Assembly: GCF_900091505.1 (NCBI RefSeq)
Contig: NZ_LT607409.1
Coordinates: 1,426,001-1,490,000, forward strand
Reading direction: 5' to 3'
DNA: 64,000 nt
Source: Micromonospora chokoriensis
GTDB lineage: Bacteria > Actinomycetota > Actinomycetes > Mycobacteriales > Micromonosporaceae
In this document: positions 61,827-64,000 of the stretch, one piece after another
Layout: each line of letters opens with the position of its first letter
Numbering within the stretch: position 1 is the stretch's first letter
Translations under genes and position numbers: made by a program
The notes under the pieces: model-generated
The model's database searches: none
Seen by the model: only the letters and a program-made list of their open reading frames with translations
Told to the model about the DNA's origin: nothing

Positions 61827-61884
61827 GTCTGCCCAGTCGCGCTGGTGTCTGCCCAGTCGCGCTGGTGTTTGTTCAGTCGCGCGG
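61827..61884. repeat. 20-bp tandem repeat at the 3' end of the LPXTG gene
   Basis: GTCTGCCCAGTCGCGCTGGT occurs at 61827 and 61847, with a third diverged copy from 61867 that overlaps the last codons and stop of the surface-protein gene. It seems to be a local duplication of the gene end. Confidence 0.85.
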
Positions 61885-63504
61885 AACCTGGAGCACCAGG
61901 CGGCGACGGCGGAACATCACCAGCAGCACCGCACCGAGGGCGAGCACTGCCGCACCGCCGCCGGCGAGCATGGCCGCCGGGGCGCCGGTGACGGGCAGCC
62001 CGCCGCCGGAGCCGCCGTTGTCGCCGTCGCCGGTGCCGCCCTCACCGGTGGTGATGACGATCTGAGCGGTGTTGTTCTCCGGCTTGGACTCGGCGGCCGC
62101 GGTGACGCTGCGGGCAACGATCGTGCCGTCGGTGCCCGGAGTCGACTTGATCTTCACCTGGACGCTCGACTTGATACGACCCCAGCCAGAGGCGGTGGCC
62201 GGGAACTCGCTTTCGAAGTTGCACCGGAGCTTGGTCGACTCCGGCAGCTGCTCGTACTCGGTGCCGTCGGTGTAGCACCAGTCGGAGGGCAGCAGAACCG
62301 TGCCGGTCGGCGCGGTGATGATTACCGAAGGACCGCCGCCGTCAGAGGGACCGTTGTTGACGACCTCGTACGGGACGGTGACGGTCTTGCCGACGGCGCC
62401 CTTGACGGCCGGCGCGGTGACCGAGACGTCCAGGGTGTTCTTCTTGCTCCAGAACGCGAACGAGGCGTAGTTGTTCGACTCGTCGAGCTCGCGCTGCTCC
62501 GCGCGCTGCCTCGCGAGGTCGGCCTTCGCTCCCTTCGCCTGGAGCTTGCGGACGGTGGCGGCGAACGACGGTCCGGTGCCCTTGGTGCGGGCGCTGTTCT
62601 TCGCCGCGCGTTCCTGCCCGGCGAGGGCGACGTTGACCAAGCCCCATGTCTGGTCGGGGCCGGACAGGTTGCGTCCGAAGTTGATGTTGAAGAGCGACTC
62701 GCCGGTCTCGTCGTCGAAGAGCAGCAGCCCGTCGCCGGGTTCGAGGGTGAGCGGCACGACGCAGCTGACCTCGCTGGGGCCGTACACGTAGGGCTTGCCG
62801 ATGTCGTTCGGGTAGTAGTCGGTGTAGGTGCAGTCGCTGTACCGCTCGGCGAACGTGGCACCGGTGGGGAGGCTGACCCCCACCGTGAAGTTGGTGGCGG
62901 CGGTGTCGCCCTCGTTCCCGACGCCCGAGTAGAGCGGAACGGTGTCACCCGGGCCCACCGGGGTCTTCTCGTCGTTCAGGTCCTGCGCGGCGGCGACCAG
63001 GTCGGGGCCGGACGCGATCACGGTGACCGGGAACGAGGTGGTGTCGTTACCCGGCGCCATGTCGTCCTCGGCGCCGTCGATGGTGACGGTGACCGACCCG
63101 GCGTCACCGGTGGCGGCGCCCTTACGGCTGGCGAGCGACAGGGGATACAGGTTCGTGATCTGGCCGGCGTCGATCGCCCCGACGGTGCAGACGACCTTCT
63201 TGTCGGCGAGCTTGCAGTCGTCGTTCCAATCCGGCACGGACGCGGTGACCGCGTCGGAGAGCTTGCTCAGGTCCAGCGTGACGGTTACTCCCGTGGCGAG
63301 GGCCTCGCCATAGTTGTAGACGTACATGCCGATGCTCGTGCCGCTGTTGTCGACCTCGGCAACGGGCTCACGGTCGAAGGAGACGAAGAGGTCGGGCAGC
63401 GCCTCGGCGGCAGTTGCCGCCGGCGAGGCACTGAAGAGGCCGGCCGTTGCCAGCAACGCTGTCGCCGTGGCGAACCGTGACCATCGAGCGGTTATGCGAG
63501 TCAT
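61873..63504 (-). CDS. LPXTG-anchored surface protein
   Basis: The 543-residue protein has a signal peptide (about residues 1-32, A-T-A-A cleavage), about 460 residues of beta-sandwich-like modules (DUF11/CARDB-like, e.g. N-Y-G-E-A-L-A-T-G-V-T-V-T-L), and a sorting signal: L-P-V-T-G at 503-507, a hydrophobic stretch and R-R-R-R. A Gly/Asp-rich linker lies before the signal. Sortase would link it to peptidoglycan; no sortase gene is in the window. GGAGA precedes the ATG at 63502-63504. Confidence 0.88.
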   Translation of the reverse strand: MTRITARWSRFATATALLATAGLFSASPAATAAEALPDLFVSFDREPVAEVDNSGTSIGMYVYNYGEALATGVTVTLDLSKLSDAVTASVPDWNDDCKLADKKVVCTVGAIDAGQITNLYPLSLASRKGAATGDAGSVTVTIDGAEDDMAPGNDTTSFPVTVIASGPDLVAAAQDLNDEKTPVGPGDTVPLYSGVGNEGDTAATNFTVGVSLPTGATFAERYSDCTYTDYYPNDIGKPYVYGPSEVSCVVPLTLEPGDGLLLFDDETGESLFNINFGRNLSGPDQTWGLVNVALAGQERAAKNSARTKGTGPSFAATVRKLQAKGAKADLARQRAEQRELDESNNYASFAFWSKKNTLDVSVTAPAVKGAVGKTVTVPYEVVNNGPSDGGGPSVIITAPTGTVLLPSDWCYTDGTEYEQLPESTKLRCNFESEFPATASGWGRIKSSVQVKIKSTPGTDGTIVARSVTAAAESKPENNTAQIVITTGEGGTGDGDNGGSGGGLPVTGAPAAMLAGGGAAVLALGAVLLVMFRRRRLVLQVPRD

Positions 63505-63581
63505 GTGATCTCCGGTGAGGGGGGTGTTGGCCCGCACTCTAACCATTCCCGATCAAAGAATCCGCCCCGTTTGCAGCCCGT

Positions 63582-64000
63582 TCAGAGCCAGACGACGATC
63601 CCGGTCAGGTCGTTGAGGACGGCGGCCACGCCCGCCCGGACGGCGGCGGCGCACCTCGCTCCGGTGAACGAGGCCGGGTCGTACGTCGACGACGCCCCGA
63701 GTCCTTCGCCACGGAACGACGCGCCGTCCCAGTCGACGGCCGTGACGTTGTGCGTGGGCTCGGCCAGTTCCGCGCCCACCACCAGGAACTTCTCGTCCAG
63801 GTGGCTCGGGGTGACCAGCGCGAGGGGGTCGATGAGGTCGTTGCCCGCGCTGACGATGAGATCCGGGCCCATCTCCATGGCCTTGGCGATGCTGGGAACG
63901 GCGTCGTGCGCGTTGCCGACGACGATCGTCCGGAGGTCGACGTGCTCGTCGTCGGCCCACTCCTTGACGGCAGTCACGAGGGTCCTGGTCGGGGCGTCGT
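63582..64000 (-). CDS. Binding-protein-like gene, C-terminal part (5' end outside window)
   Basis: The visible 139 residues end in A-V-L-N-D-L-T-G-I-V-V-W-L. I-V-S-A-G-N-D-L-I-D-P, L-D-E-K-F-L-V-V-G-A-E-L-A-E-P and H-N-V-T-A-V-D-W-D look like the second lobe of a periplasmic-binding-protein fold, possibly of the BMP/simple-sugar lipoprotein type. The frame continues past position 64000, so a GTG at 63977 is probably internal. Assignment is tentative. Confidence 0.55.
   Translation of the reverse strand, partial: DAPTRTLVTAVKEWADDEHVDLRTIVVGNAHDAVPSIAKAMEMGPDLIVSAGNDLIDPLALVTPSHLDEKFLVVGAELAEPTHNVTAVDWDGASFRGEGLGASSTYDPASFTGARCAAAVRAGVAAVLNDLTGIVVWL

Overview
The window is high-GC actinobacterial chromosome. 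Frequent GTG starts, leaderless-looking promoters, a type VII secretion (ESX-like) locus, SoxR and iron-box regulation, LPXTG surface anchoring and many RICIN/CBM13-bearing exoenzymes all fit a filamentous actinomycete. Codon use and protein style look most like Micromonosporaceae (Micromonospora or a close relative); that placement is inference, since no rRNA is present. No prophage and no CRISPR array is visible.

Layout. 1-2.2 kb: minus-strand operon (cytidylyltransferase, glycerol-1-phosphate-dehydrogenase-like enzyme, CDP-alcohol phosphotransferase; the last is cut by the window edge) that probably builds a phosphopolyol lipid or polymer. 2.2-16.4 kb: mostly housekeeping genes (Nudix, CBS, NTF2-like, aminotransferase, CorA, cyclophilin, rhomboid, thiolase, kinase-like phosphotransferase, two-component system with a lipoprotein), interrupted by a 21/42-bp tandem repeat at 7.3-7.55 kb. 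16.4-19.75 kb: secreted SGNH/RICIN esterase and an IS110-family element abutting one of three ~75-bp palindromic repeats. 19.8-29 kb: membrane glycosyltransferases, a GT2 enzyme, a methyltransferase, a SoxR regulator, a quinone oxidoreductase and tRNA-Ser(TGA). 29-35 kb: iron-regulated FhuF-like reductase, a helix-turn-helix/peptide-deformylase fusion, a flavohemoglobin and a CPBP protease. 35.2-35.45 kb: tRNA-Ser(GCT) and tRNA-Arg(ACG) with a strong terminator. 35.7-36.8 kb: Rrf2 regulator and AhpD-like protein. 37-39 kb: an unusual three-gene operon whose products share a glycine-rich N-x-I-x-G ... V-x-Q-(A)G motif resembling bacterial amyloid-signalling (RHIM-like) sequences. 39-40 kb: GntR regulator with nested small ORFs. 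40-43.3 kb: LtrA and a GH62 arabinofuranosidase.

43.4-56.2 kb is a type VII secretion island. A plus-strand operon encodes a small membrane protein, EccD, a MinD-like ATPase, a three-ATPase EccC and two accessory proteins. It converges on a minus-strand operon encoding two WXG100-like proteins, a DUF6507-like protein, an 858-residue WXG polymorphic toxin with a proline-rich repeat linker and a PD-(D/E)XK-like C-terminus, and two probable immunity proteins. EccB, EccE and mycosin are not in the window. 56.4-64 kb: methyltransferase, large secreted subtilase, ECF sigma factor with a membrane partner, an LPXTG surface protein and the end of a binding-protein-like gene.

The most interesting items are the RHIM-like motif operon (36983-39050), the HTH-deformylase fusion (30056-31585), the toxin/immunity/T7SS island, the IS110 element with a bridge-RNA-like leader, and the three dispersed palindromes.
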